Assembly (NCBI RefSeq): GCF_004364335.1
Contig: NZ_SOCR01000009.1
Coordinates: 1 to 39,947 of the forward strand
Direction of reading: 5' to 3'
Origin: Pseudomonas graminis
GTDB taxonomy: Bacteria > Pseudomonadota > Gammaproteobacteria > Pseudomonadales > Pseudomonadaceae
DNA length: 39,947 nucleotides
The position numbers and the translations under genes were made by a program. Under the pieces are notes generated by a model. It ran no database searches, had not been told where the DNA came from, and worked only from the letters and a program-made list of their open reading frames with translations. Position 1 is the first letter of the stretch, and the number at the start of each line of letters is the position of its first letter. Below are positions 16,812-25,387 of the stretch, in pieces.

Positions 16812-17967
16812 ACACGCCCCTTCGCGCAAACGCCTGATGTTGCTCGGCATCGGCGGCCTGACCCTGGCGGCGCTGCTGGTCGCCAATGGCCTGGCCGCGC
16901 GCACCCGCGAGGAACACGCGGTCGACGCCTGGACTGAACGCCAGGCGATGCCCGTCGTCACGGTCGTCGTGCCGACCCAGAATGCACAGGGCGACACCTT
17001 GCGCCTGCCCGCGCGCCTCGAGGCCTGGAGCAATGCGGCGATCAACGCGCGGGTCAGCGGTTATCTGAAAGACTGGGACGCCGACATCGGCAGCCACGTG
17101 CAAGCCGGTCAGGTACTGGCCCACATCGACAGTCCCGAGCTTGATCAGCAATTGGCCCAGGCCCGGGCGCGTCTGGCTCAGCAACGGGCCAGCGCGCGCA
17201 TCGCCCAGACCACCGCCGCACGCTGGCAGCACTTGCTGACCACCCACTCGGTGTCGCAACAGGAAGTGGATGAAAAGACCTCGACCGCGATCGCCGCCAA
17301 CGCCGACGTGCAAGCGGCAGACGCCGACTATCAACGGATCAAAGCGCTGGAGGCGTACAAGACCATCCGCGCGCCATTCAGCGGCACGGTCACCGCGCGC
17401 AACACCGACATCGGTCAGTTGATCAAGGCGGACGATGGCGGCGCACGCCCGCTGTTCAGCCTCGCCGACACCCATCGCTTGCGGTTGTACGTGCCGATCC
17501 CGCAGAACTACGCCAGCGTGGTCCGCCCCGGCATGCAGGTTCAGTTAAGCGTGCCCGAGCAGCCGGGACAGACCTATACGGCCACGTTGCTGGGGGATTC
17601 CACGGCGGTGGATCCGCGTTCCGGCACGCTGCTGGCGCAATTCATCGCCGACAACCCGGACGGCGCGCTGATGCCCGGAGACTACGCCGACGCCACCTTG
17701 CCGGTGAGCAACGCCAGCGGTGGCCTGAGCATTCCAGCGAGCGCGCTGATCTTCCGCGCCAAAGGCACCCAGGTCGCCACCCTCGATGGCGCCGGCCATG
17801 TGCACCTGCGCGACATCCACATCGCGATGGATCTGGGCGATCGGCTGATCATCGATCAAGGCCTCAAACCGGCCGATCACGTCATCGATAACCCGCCCGA
17901 CGCCCTGCGCGAGAACGATGCCGTGCAACGGGCGGACGCCGGAGGTGAACATGCGCACAAGGCTTGA
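16801..17967 (+). CDS. RND efflux periplasmic adaptor (membrane fusion protein)
   Basis: A 388-residue HlyD/AcrA-type adaptor anchored by an N-terminal membrane helix (about 12-31) without a lipobox. Order: barrel-sandwich (lipoyl) half GYLKDWDADIGSHVQAGQVLAHI, alpha-helical hairpin (LAQARARLAQQRASARIAQT ... VSQQEVDEKTS), second lipoyl half IRAPFSGTVTARNTDIGQLI, then beta-barrel and membrane-proximal domains. Start is placed at 16801, with GGAG ten bases upstream; earlier in-frame ATGs at 16777 and 16786 lie inside the pump gene without ribosome sites. It overlaps the pump by 11 bases and the outer-membrane gene by 17, indicating one coupled operon. Confidence 0.92.
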   Translation: MSSEHAPSRKRLMLLGIGGLTLAALLVANGLAARTREEHAVDAWTERQAMPVVTVVVPTQNAQGDTLRLPARLEAWSNAAINARVSGYLKDWDADIGSHVQAGQVLAHIDSPELDQQLAQARARLAQQRASARIAQTTAARWQHLLTTHSVSQQEVDEKTSTAIAANADVQAADADYQRIKALEAYKTIRAPFSGTVTARNTDIGQLIKADDGGARPLFSLADTHRLRLYVPIPQNYASVVRPGMQVQLSVPEQPGQTYTATLLGDSTAVDPRSGTLLAQFIADNPDGALMPGDYADATLPVSNASGGLSIPASALIFRAKGTQVATLDGAGHVHLRDIHIAMDLGDRLIIDQGLKPADHVIDNPPDALRENDAVQRADAGGEHAHKA

Positions 17968-19360
17968 AGCGCTGGCGCTGGCCATGGCCGTGACGCTGCA
18001 AGGCTGTTCGTTCGCACCGGTTTATCAGGCGCCGCCGGTTCAACTGCCCGCGCATTTCGCCGAGGACGCCGGCCCCTGGCACCCGGCGCAGCCTGCCGAT
18101 ACGGTGCAAGCCCAATGGTGGGAGGCGTTCGAGGACGCGCAACTCAATGATCTGCAGCAACGGCTGCTCAGCGCCAGCCCGGATTTGACCGCGGCGCTGG
18201 CCCACTACGACGCCGCGCTGGCCTATGCGAGTCAGTTGCACGCGGGGCTGATGCCCGAGGTCAACGCCAGCCTGAGCCCGGTTCGCCAGCGGCAGTCGGA
18301 TCGCCGGCCACTGCGCGGCAGTACGCAGCCCTCGATCTACAGCAGTGACACGGCCGGTTTCAGCCTGAATTTCGATCCGGACCTGTGGGGCAAAATCCGC
18401 AACCAAGTGGCGGCCGGTGACGCCCAGGCCCAAGCCTCGGCGGACGATCTGGCCGTCGCGCGCCTGAGCCTGCAGCGCCAGGTGGCGACGCTCTATGTGC
18501 AGGTGCGCGGGCTGGACGCGCAGAGCCGCATCCTGCAAACCTCGCTGGAGGATTACACCCAGGCCCTGCAACTGACCCGCGATCGCTACGAGGGCAAGAT
18601 CGCCTCGGCCCTTGACCTGACCCGCGCGCAAAGCCAGCTCGCCGAGGCCCGGGCGCAACTGGATGACGTCAACGCCCAGCGCGACCTCAGTGAACATGCC
18701 ATCGCCGAACTGGTGGGCGCGATGCCGGGTGACGTCCATCTGGCCCATAACGCGCAACCACTGAAACTCCCCGACATCCCCCACGCCTTGCCCGGCAGCT
18801 TGTTGCAGCAACGACCCGACGTCGCTGCGGCAGAGCGTCGGGTGTTCGCCGCCAATGCCAACATCGGCGTGGCGAAAGCCGCGTGGTACCCGGACTTCAG
18901 CCTGACCGGCCTGGTCGGCGGGCAAACCCAGGGCAGCGGCAATCTGCTGGCGGCCGCCAATCGTTACTGGGCGCTGGGGCCGCTGGTCAATCTGCCGATC
19001 TTCGACGGCGGCCGCCGCAGCGCGATCGAACGGCAGGCCAGGGCCGAGTTTGAAGAGGCCGCCGCGCAGTACCACAGCCAGGTGCTCCAGGCCGTGCGTG
19101 AGGTGGAAGACAATCTGGGACAACTGCGCGATCTGCGGCGTGAATCTGCGGACCAGCATGCCGCCGTCGACGCCGCGCAAAGCGCCGAACAGATGGCAAC
19201 GAGCAGCTACCAGGCTGGCGCAGTGAGTTACCTGGACGTGGTGACCGCGCAAACGGCGGCGCTTCAGGCACAACGGCGGTTGCAGGTGGTCGAGACCAAT
19301 CGGTTGCAGGCCAGCGTCGGGCTGATGGCGGCGTTGGGTGGGGGGTGGAGAAACGAGTGA
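17951..19360 (+). CDS. NodT-family RND outer-membrane efflux lipoprotein
   Basis: A 469-residue TolC/OprM-type channel. The signal peptide ends in the lipobox LQGC (C19), followed by the family-typical FAPVYQAPP. Two outer-membrane-factor repeats carry the usual motifs: WWEAFEDAQLNDLQ, LNFDPDLWGKIRN, the helix pair SALDLTRAQSQLAEARAQLDD, LLQQRPDVAAAERRV, and SYLDVVTAQTAALQAQR near the C-terminus. The start at 17951 is fixed by GGAGG ten bases before it. As last gene of the operon it completes the tripartite pump, and is followed by a REP cluster rather than a clear intrinsic terminator. Confidence 0.92.
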   Translation: MRTRLEALALAMAVTLQGCSFAPVYQAPPVQLPAHFAEDAGPWHPAQPADTVQAQWWEAFEDAQLNDLQQRLLSASPDLTAALAHYDAALAYASQLHAGLMPEVNASLSPVRQRQSDRRPLRGSTQPSIYSSDTAGFSLNFDPDLWGKIRNQVAAGDAQAQASADDLAVARLSLQRQVATLYVQVRGLDAQSRILQTSLEDYTQALQLTRDRYEGKIASALDLTRAQSQLAEARAQLDDVNAQRDLSEHAIAELVGAMPGDVHLAHNAQPLKLPDIPHALPGSLLQQRPDVAAAERRVFAANANIGVAKAAWYPDFSLTGLVGGQTQGSGNLLAAANRYWALGPLVNLPIFDGGRRSAIERQARAEFEEAAAQYHSQVLQAVREVEDNLGQLRDLRRESADQHAAVDAAQSAEQMATSSYQAGAVSYLDVVTAQTAALQAQRRLQVVETNRLQASVGLMAALGGGWRNE

Positions 19361-19382
19361 AGTGGGCGGCGAACCGCCGGCG

Positions 19383-19957
19383 GTGTAGCAGCGCGCTTGC
19401 CCGCGAATCGCGGTGTGTCAGGTGAAGACGATGCTGAAGCCACCGACGTCTTCGCGGGCAAGCGCGCTCCTACAGTGGATCGCGGCAGCGGGCATGATCT
19501 TCAGCAAACACAGAACCTGTAGGAGCCGGCTTGCTGGCGAACCGGTTTCGTCAGTCGACACTTCCGGTTCTGACCCACCGCGTTCGCCAGCAAGCCGGCT
19601 CCTACAGTGGATCTCGGCAGCGCCTGACATCAGTGGAGAACGCAAAGTAGCGGCCACACCAGATCGGGTCTTCAGCAAGCCAGCCGCAATGTGAACCTGT
19701 GGCCATCGGGATGCCGCGTCGAACCGCAGGCAGTGTAGGAGCGCGCTTGCCCGCGAAGGCGTCGGAACGTTCAACAGTGTATTCGCCCGACACACCGCAA
19801 TTCGCGGGCAAGCGCGCTCCTACAGTGGATTGCGGCAGCGGGCATGATCTTCAGCAAAAACAGGACCTGTAGGAGCCGGCTTGCTGGCGAACCGGATTTG
19901 CCCGCCGCCATCAACGTGACTGACCCACCGCGTTCGCCAGCAAGCCGTTTCCTACAG
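19383..19957. repeat. Dense REP cluster of eight elements
   Basis: Elements start near 19386, 19452, 19519, 19582, 19735, 19801, 19868 and 19932. They form four head-to-head pairs, alternating GCGCGCTTGCCCGCG type and GCCGGCTTGCTGGCG type pairs. The linker CTACAGTGGATCGCGGCAGC with GGGCATGATCTTCAGCAAA recurs at about 19472 and 19824, showing that a larger unit of about 350 bp was duplicated. The cluster separates the pump operon from katG. No gene is supported in it. Confidence 0.9.
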
Positions 19958-19984
19958 TGATCCTGGCAGCGCCCAAATCGGCGC

Positions 19985-20014
19985 AAAAAACAACGCCTCC
20001 ACAAGGGAGGCGTT
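19985..20014 (-). terminator. Terminator of katG
   Basis: AACGCCTCC (19992-20000) and GGAGGCGTT (20006-20014) form a 9-bp stem. On the minus strand the stem is followed by GTTTTTTG. It lies 36 bp after the katG stop. Confidence 0.85.
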
Positions 20015-20049
20015 GGGTATTACAGATTGAGGGCTATGAAGCACGCACC

Positions 20050-22320
20050 TCAGGCAAGATCAAAGCGGTCCAGCTCCATCACTTTGGTCCACGCGGCGAC
20101 GAAGTCCTGGACGAACTTCTCCTGCCCGTCCGCACTGGCGTACACCTCGGCCACAGCCCGCAACTGGGCGTGTGAACTGAACACCAGGTCGACCCGGGTG
20201 CCGGTCCATTTGACGGCGCCGGTATTGCGGTCGCGAGCTTCGAACAGCTGGTCGCCGCCCGACACGCCTTTCCACTCGACACCCATGTCCAACAGATTTT
20301 TGAAGAAGTCGTTGCTCAGCGTGCCCGGCTTCTCGGTCAGGACGCCGTGCTGGCTGTGGTCGGCATTGATGTCCAGCACGCGCAAGCCGCCAATCAGGAC
20401 GGTCATCTGCGGCGCCGTCAGGTTCAGCAACTGCGCCTTGTCGACCAGCAGTTTCTCCGCCGAGACGCGGTAGCGGCCCTTGAGGTAGTTACGGAAACCA
20501 TCGGCGATGGGCTCCAGAAAACCAAAGGACTCAACGTCGGTCTGCTCTTGCGAAGCATCCGCGCGCCCAGGCGTGAATGGGACGGTGACGTGGTGGCCGG
20601 CATTTTTCGCCGCCTGTTCGATCCCCGCGCTGCCGCCGAGAACGATCAAGTCAGCCAGCGAGATCTGCTTGCCGCCCGACTGGGCGCCGTTAAATTCACC
20701 GCGGACACGCTCCAGGGTTTGTAGCACGCCAGCCAGTTGTGCCGGGTGGTTCACCGCCCAGTCTTTCTGCGGGGCCAGACGCAGACGACCGCCGTTGGCA
20801 CCGCCGCGCTTGTCGGAGCCACGGAAGGTGGACGCCGCAGCCCAGGCAGTACCGACCAATTGCGAAACCGACAGCCCGGACTCAAGGATTTTTTCCTTAA
20901 GCGCAGCGACGTCGCTGGCGTCCACCAGCGGGTGGTTGACCTCGGGAATCGGGTCCTGCCAGAGCAGTTCTTCAGCGGGCATTTCCGGGCCGAGGTAACG
21001 GGCCAGCGGCCCCATGTCACGGTGGGTCAGCTTGAACCAGGCGCGGGCAAAGGCATCGGCCAGCTGGTCAGGGTTTTCCAGGAAGCGACGGGAGACCTGC
21101 TCGTACGCAGGGTCCACGCGCAGCGCCAGGTCGGACGTCAGCATGCGCGGTTCCTGGCGCTTGGCCGGGTCATGGGCATGGGGGATTTTGCCCGCGCCTT
21201 CGCCGTTCTTCGGCCTCCACTGATGGGCGCCTGCCGGGCTCTTGGTCAGTTCCCATTCGAAGCCAAACAGGTTTTCCAGATATTCGTTGCTCCACCGGGT
21301 CGGGGTCGAGGTCCAGGTCACCTCAAGGCCGCTGGTGATGGCATCGCCGGCCTTACCGGAGCCAAAGCTGTTGCGCCAGCCCAGGCCCTGCTCTTCAAGG
21401 CCGGCTGCTTCCGGTTCAGGACCGACGTTGTCAGCGGGTCCCGCGCCGTGGGTCTTGCCGAAGGCGTGGCCGCCAGCGATCAGGGCGACGGTTTCCTCAT
21501 CGTTCATGGCCATGCGGCCAAATGTCTCGCGGATGTCCCGCGCCGAGGCCGCAGGGTCTGGCACGCCTTCCGGACCTTCCGGGTTTACATAGATCAAGCC
21601 CATCTGCACAGCGGCCAGCGGATTTTCGAGGTTGCGCTCGCCGTTGGCGGTGCGGGTCTGTTCTTCGCTGTGGTGCTCCGGCTCGGCAACCAGTGTGCCC
21701 TCGCCCGGCTGCTGCATGTCCTTGTGCGCGCCGTAGCGGTCTTCACCGCCCAGCCAGGTGGTTTCAGCGCCCCAGTACACGGCCTCGTCCGGCTCCCATA
21801 CATCGGCGCGTCCGCCCGAGAAGCCAAAGGTTTTGAAGCCCATGGATTCCAGCGCAACGTTGCCGGTGAGCACGATCAGGTCGGCCCAGGAAATCTTGCT
21901 GCCGTACTTTTGCTTCACCGGCCAGATCAGCCGGCGTGCCTTGTCGAGGTTGACGTTGTCCGGCCAGCTGTTGAGCGGCGCGAAACGCTGTTGCCCGGCC
22001 CCGGCACCGCCACGGCCATCCGCGGTGCGGTAGGTCCCCGCGCTGTGCCAGGCCATGCGAATGAACAGCGGACCGTAGTGACCGAAGTCGGCCGGCCACC
22101 AGTCCTGGGATTGCGTCATGACCTCGAGCAGGTCGCGTTTGACGGCGGCAATGTCGAGGCTCTTGAATGCTTTGGCGTAGTCGAAGCCCTCGCCCATCGG
22201 ATCAGTCAATGGCGAGTGCTGGTGCAGGATCTTGACGTTCAGCTGGTTCGGCCACCAGTCACGGTTTGTGGTTCCGCCCCCGGCTGCGTGGTTGATCGGG
22301 CATTTCGATTCGGTCGACAT
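20050..22320 (-). CDS. katG: Catalase-peroxidase
   Basis: A 756-residue heme enzyme that breaks down hydrogen peroxide. Distal residues R88, W91 and H92 (IRMAWHSAGTYR), proximal H285 (AGGHAFGKTHG) and the W91-Y244-M270 covalent adduct residues are all present. The C-terminal half is the usual inactive duplicate domain. The W-to-Y distance is 153 residues against 122 in the M. tuberculosis enzyme (W107, Y229), so large loop 1 is about 30 residues longer; the extra part includes EPEHHSEEQTRTANGERN. The start has AAGGTGAG upstream. OxyR control is expected from the family, but I could not fix an OxyR site in the 268-bp upstream gap. It is divergent from hsp20. Confidence 0.97.
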   Translation of the reverse strand: MSTESKCPINHAAGGGTTNRDWWPNQLNVKILHQHSPLTDPMGEGFDYAKAFKSLDIAAVKRDLLEVMTQSQDWWPADFGHYGPLFIRMAWHSAGTYRTADGRGGAGAGQQRFAPLNSWPDNVNLDKARRLIWPVKQKYGSKISWADLIVLTGNVALESMGFKTFGFSGGRADVWEPDEAVYWGAETTWLGGEDRYGAHKDMQQPGEGTLVAEPEHHSEEQTRTANGERNLENPLAAVQMGLIYVNPEGPEGVPDPAASARDIRETFGRMAMNDEETVALIAGGHAFGKTHGAGPADNVGPEPEAAGLEEQGLGWRNSFGSGKAGDAITSGLEVTWTSTPTRWSNEYLENLFGFEWELTKSPAGAHQWRPKNGEGAGKIPHAHDPAKRQEPRMLTSDLALRVDPAYEQVSRRFLENPDQLADAFARAWFKLTHRDMGPLARYLGPEMPAEELLWQDPIPEVNHPLVDASDVAALKEKILESGLSVSQLVGTAWAAASTFRGSDKRGGANGGRLRLAPQKDWAVNHPAQLAGVLQTLERVRGEFNGAQSGGKQISLADLIVLGGSAGIEQAAKNAGHHVTVPFTPGRADASQEQTDVESFGFLEPIADGFRNYLKGRYRVSAEKLLVDKAQLLNLTAPQMTVLIGGLRVLDINADHSQHGVLTEKPGTLSNDFFKNLLDMGVEWKGVSGGDQLFEARDRNTGAVKWTGTRVDLVFSSHAQLRAVAEVYASADGQEKFVQDFVAAWTKVMELDRFDLA

Positions 22321-22568
22321 GGTCTACTCACCTTCTTGTTTGCTTGTTACTTTCGGCCATCAACGAGACAGACAGCCCAGGCTAGCACTCGCACAAGACT
22401 AGCCGACTCAGGCCAGTCGTCTAATAGGCAAATGTTTGGGCGACGATAGAGTGGTTCTGTTGGCGGAGTATTTAACGGAAGTGCTTGTATTTTCTGGCGC
22501 TTGAGCTCAACTCTAACGACAGCATCAAGTGCAGAGCCGGCGTCGACCGGCGTCTTGATCACCGTGGC

Positions 22569-22583
22569 AATCTCCAGGAGATT
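22569..22583 (+). promoter_or_regulatory. Hairpin masking the ribosome site of the small heat-shock gene
   Basis: AATCTC-CAG-GAGATT is a perfect 6-3-6 inverted repeat. It contains the AGGAG ribosome site (22576-22580), eight bases before the ATG. A short melting hairpin over a ribosome site resembles an RNA thermometer in principle; it is not a recognisable ROSE or fourU element. Confidence 0.4.
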
Positions 22584-22588
22584 CAGGC

Positions 22589-23050
22589 ATGGCCACCACC
22601 GCTTCACTGGCCCCGCTGTTCCGGCAATCAGTGGGCTTTGATCGCTTCAACGATTTTTTTGAATCTGCCCTTCACAGCGAGATAAACGCCAGCGGCCCCC
22701 CTCACAACGTCGAACGATACGGCACTGACCATTACCGAATCGTGATCGCCACGGCCGGGCTTGCCGCCGCCGACCTCGACCTGACCCTGGAAAAAAACGT
22801 GCTGACCGTTTGCGGGGGTGAGGCGCACACCGATGGCGGCGTGACGTACCTGCATCAGGGCATCGCCCACGGCCCGTTCCGCCTGGTCTTTCATCTGGCC
22901 GACCACATCGAGGTGCAGGGCGCGACCTTCAAGAATGGTTTGCTGATCGTCTTCCTGCTGCGGGTTGAACCCCAAGGGGCCAAAGCGAGACGGATCAGCA
23001 TTCACAGCCCCGGGGACGATCCTGACCGGCCACACATCAGCCGGCCATGA
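22589..23050 (+). CDS. Hsp20/alpha-crystallin small heat-shock protein (IbpA-like)
   Basis: A 153-residue ATP-independent holdase. Its N-terminal arm (VGFDRFNDFFESAL) and early crystallin segment (NVERYGTDHYRIVIATAGL) match the IbpA type, followed by LEKNVLTVCGG, IAHGPFRLVFHLADHIEVQGA and FKNGLLIVFLLR. The C-terminal extension is long and proline/aspartate rich (ARRISIHSPGDDPDRPH); the usual I-x-I anchor is represented by ISI (RRISIHS). The core is normal, but sequence outside it is divergent, suggesting a second, accessory paralogue rather than the main IbpA. It is transcribed away from katG. Confidence 0.88.
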   Translation: MATTASLAPLFRQSVGFDRFNDFFESALHSEINASGPPHNVERYGTDHYRIVIATAGLAAADLDLTLEKNVLTVCGGEAHTDGGVTYLHQGIAHGPFRLVFHLADHIEVQGATFKNGLLIVFLLRVEPQGAKARRISIHSPGDDPDRPHISRP

Positions 23051-23093
23051 TCGACGCAGTGAAACACTCGCCTTCAGCCGGATCAGGCCTTGA

Positions 23094-23957
23094 TCAGGTG
23101 GCGATCAGCGGGAAATCAAACAGCACCCGGGGCGCCTCGATCAGCAGGGACCGCATCAATTGCGCGGTGCAGCCCAGCGTCTGCAATTGCTCGATCACCG
23201 AGCCGTAGCTCACCGCATTTTCATGCTGGGTGTGGGGCCAGTCGCTGCCCCAGACCAGCCGCTGCTGGCCGAACGTATCCACCAGCACCGGCAGCGCGAC
23301 ACGGGCGAAATCGAGGTTCTCTTGGGCGCGGCCTTCCAGACGGTAAATGCCCGACACCTTCATCCACAGCTGCCCGCTGCGGCCCAGCTCCAGCATCTGC
23401 TGAAAGCCCGGCTGATCGAGGCCCAGGCGGGCGTCAGGTCGACCGAAATGATCGATCACGATCTTGATCCCGAATGGCATCAGCCCGGCCAGCAGCATCG
23501 GCATATCGGCGACCTGGCGGTGCACTTCTACGTGCCAGTCGAACGCGGCGATGTGCCCGAAAAACACCTGCCACTGCGGTTCGGAAAAGTCCGGCAGCGC
23601 CCTTCCCATCAGATTCAAACGCACGCCGACGACGCCCAGCCGGTTCATCTCTTCCAGCGCGGCACGGCTGATATCGCGCTCGACCACCACCACACCGCGC
23701 AGTTGATCCGGCGCCTGCTGAAGGGCGTCGAGCAAGTAGCGGTTATCGGTGCCGAGAAAGCTCGGCTGCACCAGCACGCCGTGGCTCAGGCCATGCTGAT
23801 GAAGTTGATGTTGGTACATCGCCAGGGTGGCGTCGTAGTCGGGTGAATAGCGTCGTGCCGATGTCAGGTCCAGCTCCCTGCTGAAGACGTGTGCGTGACC
23901 GTCGATGCCAAGGATCGACGCAGGAGAGGCGGATAAAAGGTCGGACATGGATCTCAT
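23094..23957 (-). CDS. Amidohydrolase-2 family (TIM-barrel) hydrolase, possible lactonase
   Basis: A 287-residue metal-dependent hydrolase. Metal and catalytic residues of the family are seen: H21 and H23 (IDGHAHVF), H170 (VIDHFGRPD) and D239 (VWGSDWPHTQH). The ending 'WGSDWPH' and overall length match the 2-pyrone-4,6-dicarboxylate lactonase (LigI) and sugar-lactonase branch of COG3618. The exact substrate cannot be read from sequence. A second start, ATG at 23948 (MSDLL), is equally likely. It is the last gene of a unit with an MFS transporter (45-54 bp upstream) and a HutC-type regulator, so it probably acts on an imported lactone or acid. Confidence 0.82.
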   Translation of the reverse strand: MRSMSDLLSASPASILGIDGHAHVFSRELDLTSARRYSPDYDATLAMYQHQLHQHGLSHGVLVQPSFLGTDNRYLLDALQQAPDQLRGVVVVERDISRAALEEMNRLGVVGVRLNLMGRALPDFSEPQWQVFFGHIAAFDWHVEVHRQVADMPMLLAGLMPFGIKIVIDHFGRPDARLGLDQPGFQQMLELGRSGQLWMKVSGIYRLEGRAQENLDFARVALPVLVDTFGQQRLVWGSDWPHTQHENAVSYGSVIEQLQTLGCTAQLMRSLLIEAPRVLFDFPLIAT

Positions 23958-24002
23958 CTGTCAAAAGATGCGCGACGCAACGGGCGCCGCGCGAAAGGAA
24001 AG

Positions 24003-25292
24003 TCAGGCGCGGGCGGTGTCGCTGCGAGTGTCTGCCACGGCGCTGGCCGTGGGGCTGGCGTCCAGGCTGCGACCGCGGGTTTCCGGCAGGCACAACGCGG
24101 CAATCACGGCGACGCCATAGGCGATCCCGGCGTCGATGCCGATGGCCGAACCCAGCGACATCGATTCGCTCATGTGGCCCACCAGAAACGGGAAGACCGA
24201 GGACAGCACGCGGCCGAAGTTGTAGCAGAAGCCCACCCCTGCACCGCGCACGTCAGCTGGATAAAGCTCGTTGAACAGCGCGCCGAGGCTGGCCGGAATG
24301 CCGGCGGCAAAAAAGCCCAGCGGGAAACCCAGGAACAGCATCTGCGTGTTGGTCAGCGGCAGGAACACGTAGCACTGCACGGTGACCACGCAGCACAGGG
24401 CGAACAGCACGATGTTCAGGCGTCGGCCAATGCGGTCGATCAGAAAGCCGCTGGCGATACAGCCGCACCAGAACGCGACGATGATCACCGCCAGGTAGCC
24501 GCCGGAGTTGAGCACCGACAGGTTGCGTTCGGTTTTCAGGAAGGTCGGCAGCCAGGTCATCACCGCGTGATAACCGCCGTGGGCGCCGAGGCCGAGCAAG
24601 CCGCCGAGCAGCGTCACGCGGATCAGTTCCGGGCGGAAGATGCCGGCCAGTGATTTGAAGAAACTCTGCGGGATGGCATTTTCTTTCTGCAGGCGCTGGA
24701 AGCTGTCCGGCTCCTCGACGTTGCGGCGTACCCAGATGATCAGCAGTGACGGCAGCAGGCCGACCAGAAACATCACCCGCCAGGCCATGTCCTGGGGCAC
24801 GAACGAATAGATCAGGGTGAACACGCCGACGGCCAGACCCCAGCCCACGGCCCAGGCGCTCTGCACGGTGCCCATGACCTTGCCGCGGTATTTCGGGTTG
24901 ATGGTCTCCGCCATCAACACCGCGCCTGCGGCCCACTCGCCGCCAATGCCGAAACCCTGCAGCGCCTTGACGATCAGCAGCGAACTGAAACCGGTGACGA
25001 ACGCCGACAGGAAGGTGAAGAACGAGAACCAGAGAATCATCCACTGCAGCGTGCGCACCCGGCCGTAGCGGTCCGACAGCGTGCCGCCGACCCAGCCACC
25101 CAGCGCCGAAGTAATCAGCGTGACGCCACTGATCAAGCCGGCGTCGCCTTTGCTCAAGGCAAACGCGGCGATCAGCGCCGGGATCGCCAGGCCGAACATC
25201 TGAACTTCAAGGGCGTCCAGCGACCATCCACCGAAGCAGGCCCAGAACGTCTTGCGCTCCCGAGGAGTGACGTGGCGATACCAGTTGAACAT
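24003..25292 (-). CDS. MFS transporter of the sialate/aromatic-acid proton symporter type
   Basis: A 429-residue, 12-helix secondary transporter. Seen motifs are the N-terminal WYRHVTPRERKTFWACFGGW, the loop 2-3 signature GTLSDRYGRVR, GFGIGGEWAAGAVLMAE in helix 4, the mirror motif GFLIDRIGRRLN in loop 8-9, and PETRGRSLD after the last helix. These place it near NanT and the SHS/AAHS symporters. The start at 25292 follows AAGGA, with a frame extending much further upstream being spurious. It lies 95 bp after the regulator gene and just before the amidohydrolase gene. Its cargo is presumably the substrate of that hydrolase. Confidence 0.88.
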   Translation of the reverse strand: MFNWYRHVTPRERKTFWACFGGWSLDALEVQMFGLAIPALIAAFALSKGDAGLISGVTLITSALGGWVGGTLSDRYGRVRTLQWMILWFSFFTFLSAFVTGFSSLLIVKALQGFGIGGEWAAGAVLMAETINPKYRGKVMGTVQSAWAVGWGLAVGVFTLIYSFVPQDMAWRVMFLVGLLPSLLIIWVRRNVEEPDSFQRLQKENAIPQSFFKSLAGIFRPELIRVTLLGGLLGLGAHGGYHAVMTWLPTFLKTERNLSVLNSGGYLAVIIVAFWCGCIASGFLIDRIGRRLNIVLFALCCVVTVQCYVFLPLTNTQMLFLGFPLGFFAAGIPASLGALFNELYPADVRGAGVGFCYNFGRVLSSVFPFLVGHMSESMSLGSAIGIDAGIAYGVAVIAALCLPETRGRSLDASPTASAVADTRSDTARA

Positions 25293-25387
25293 GTTTTTTG
25301 TCCTTATAAGGGTGAAGCGGCAGGTGGTGTAGAGCCTGTTCTGAGTGACGGGCTTGGGTGCAGATGTCTTGATGCCGACGGCGCGGA

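Noticed and set aside
20737..22449. A 570-codon open frame opposite katG
   Set aside because: It is the antisense shadow of a high-G+C gene; katG has all catalytic residues and a proper ribosome site.
22321..22588. An OxyR site or sigma-32 promoter for katG/hsp20
   Set aside because: Searched by eye; only partial matches (CTTGAG without a proper -10; no ATAG-type tetrad), so not claimed.
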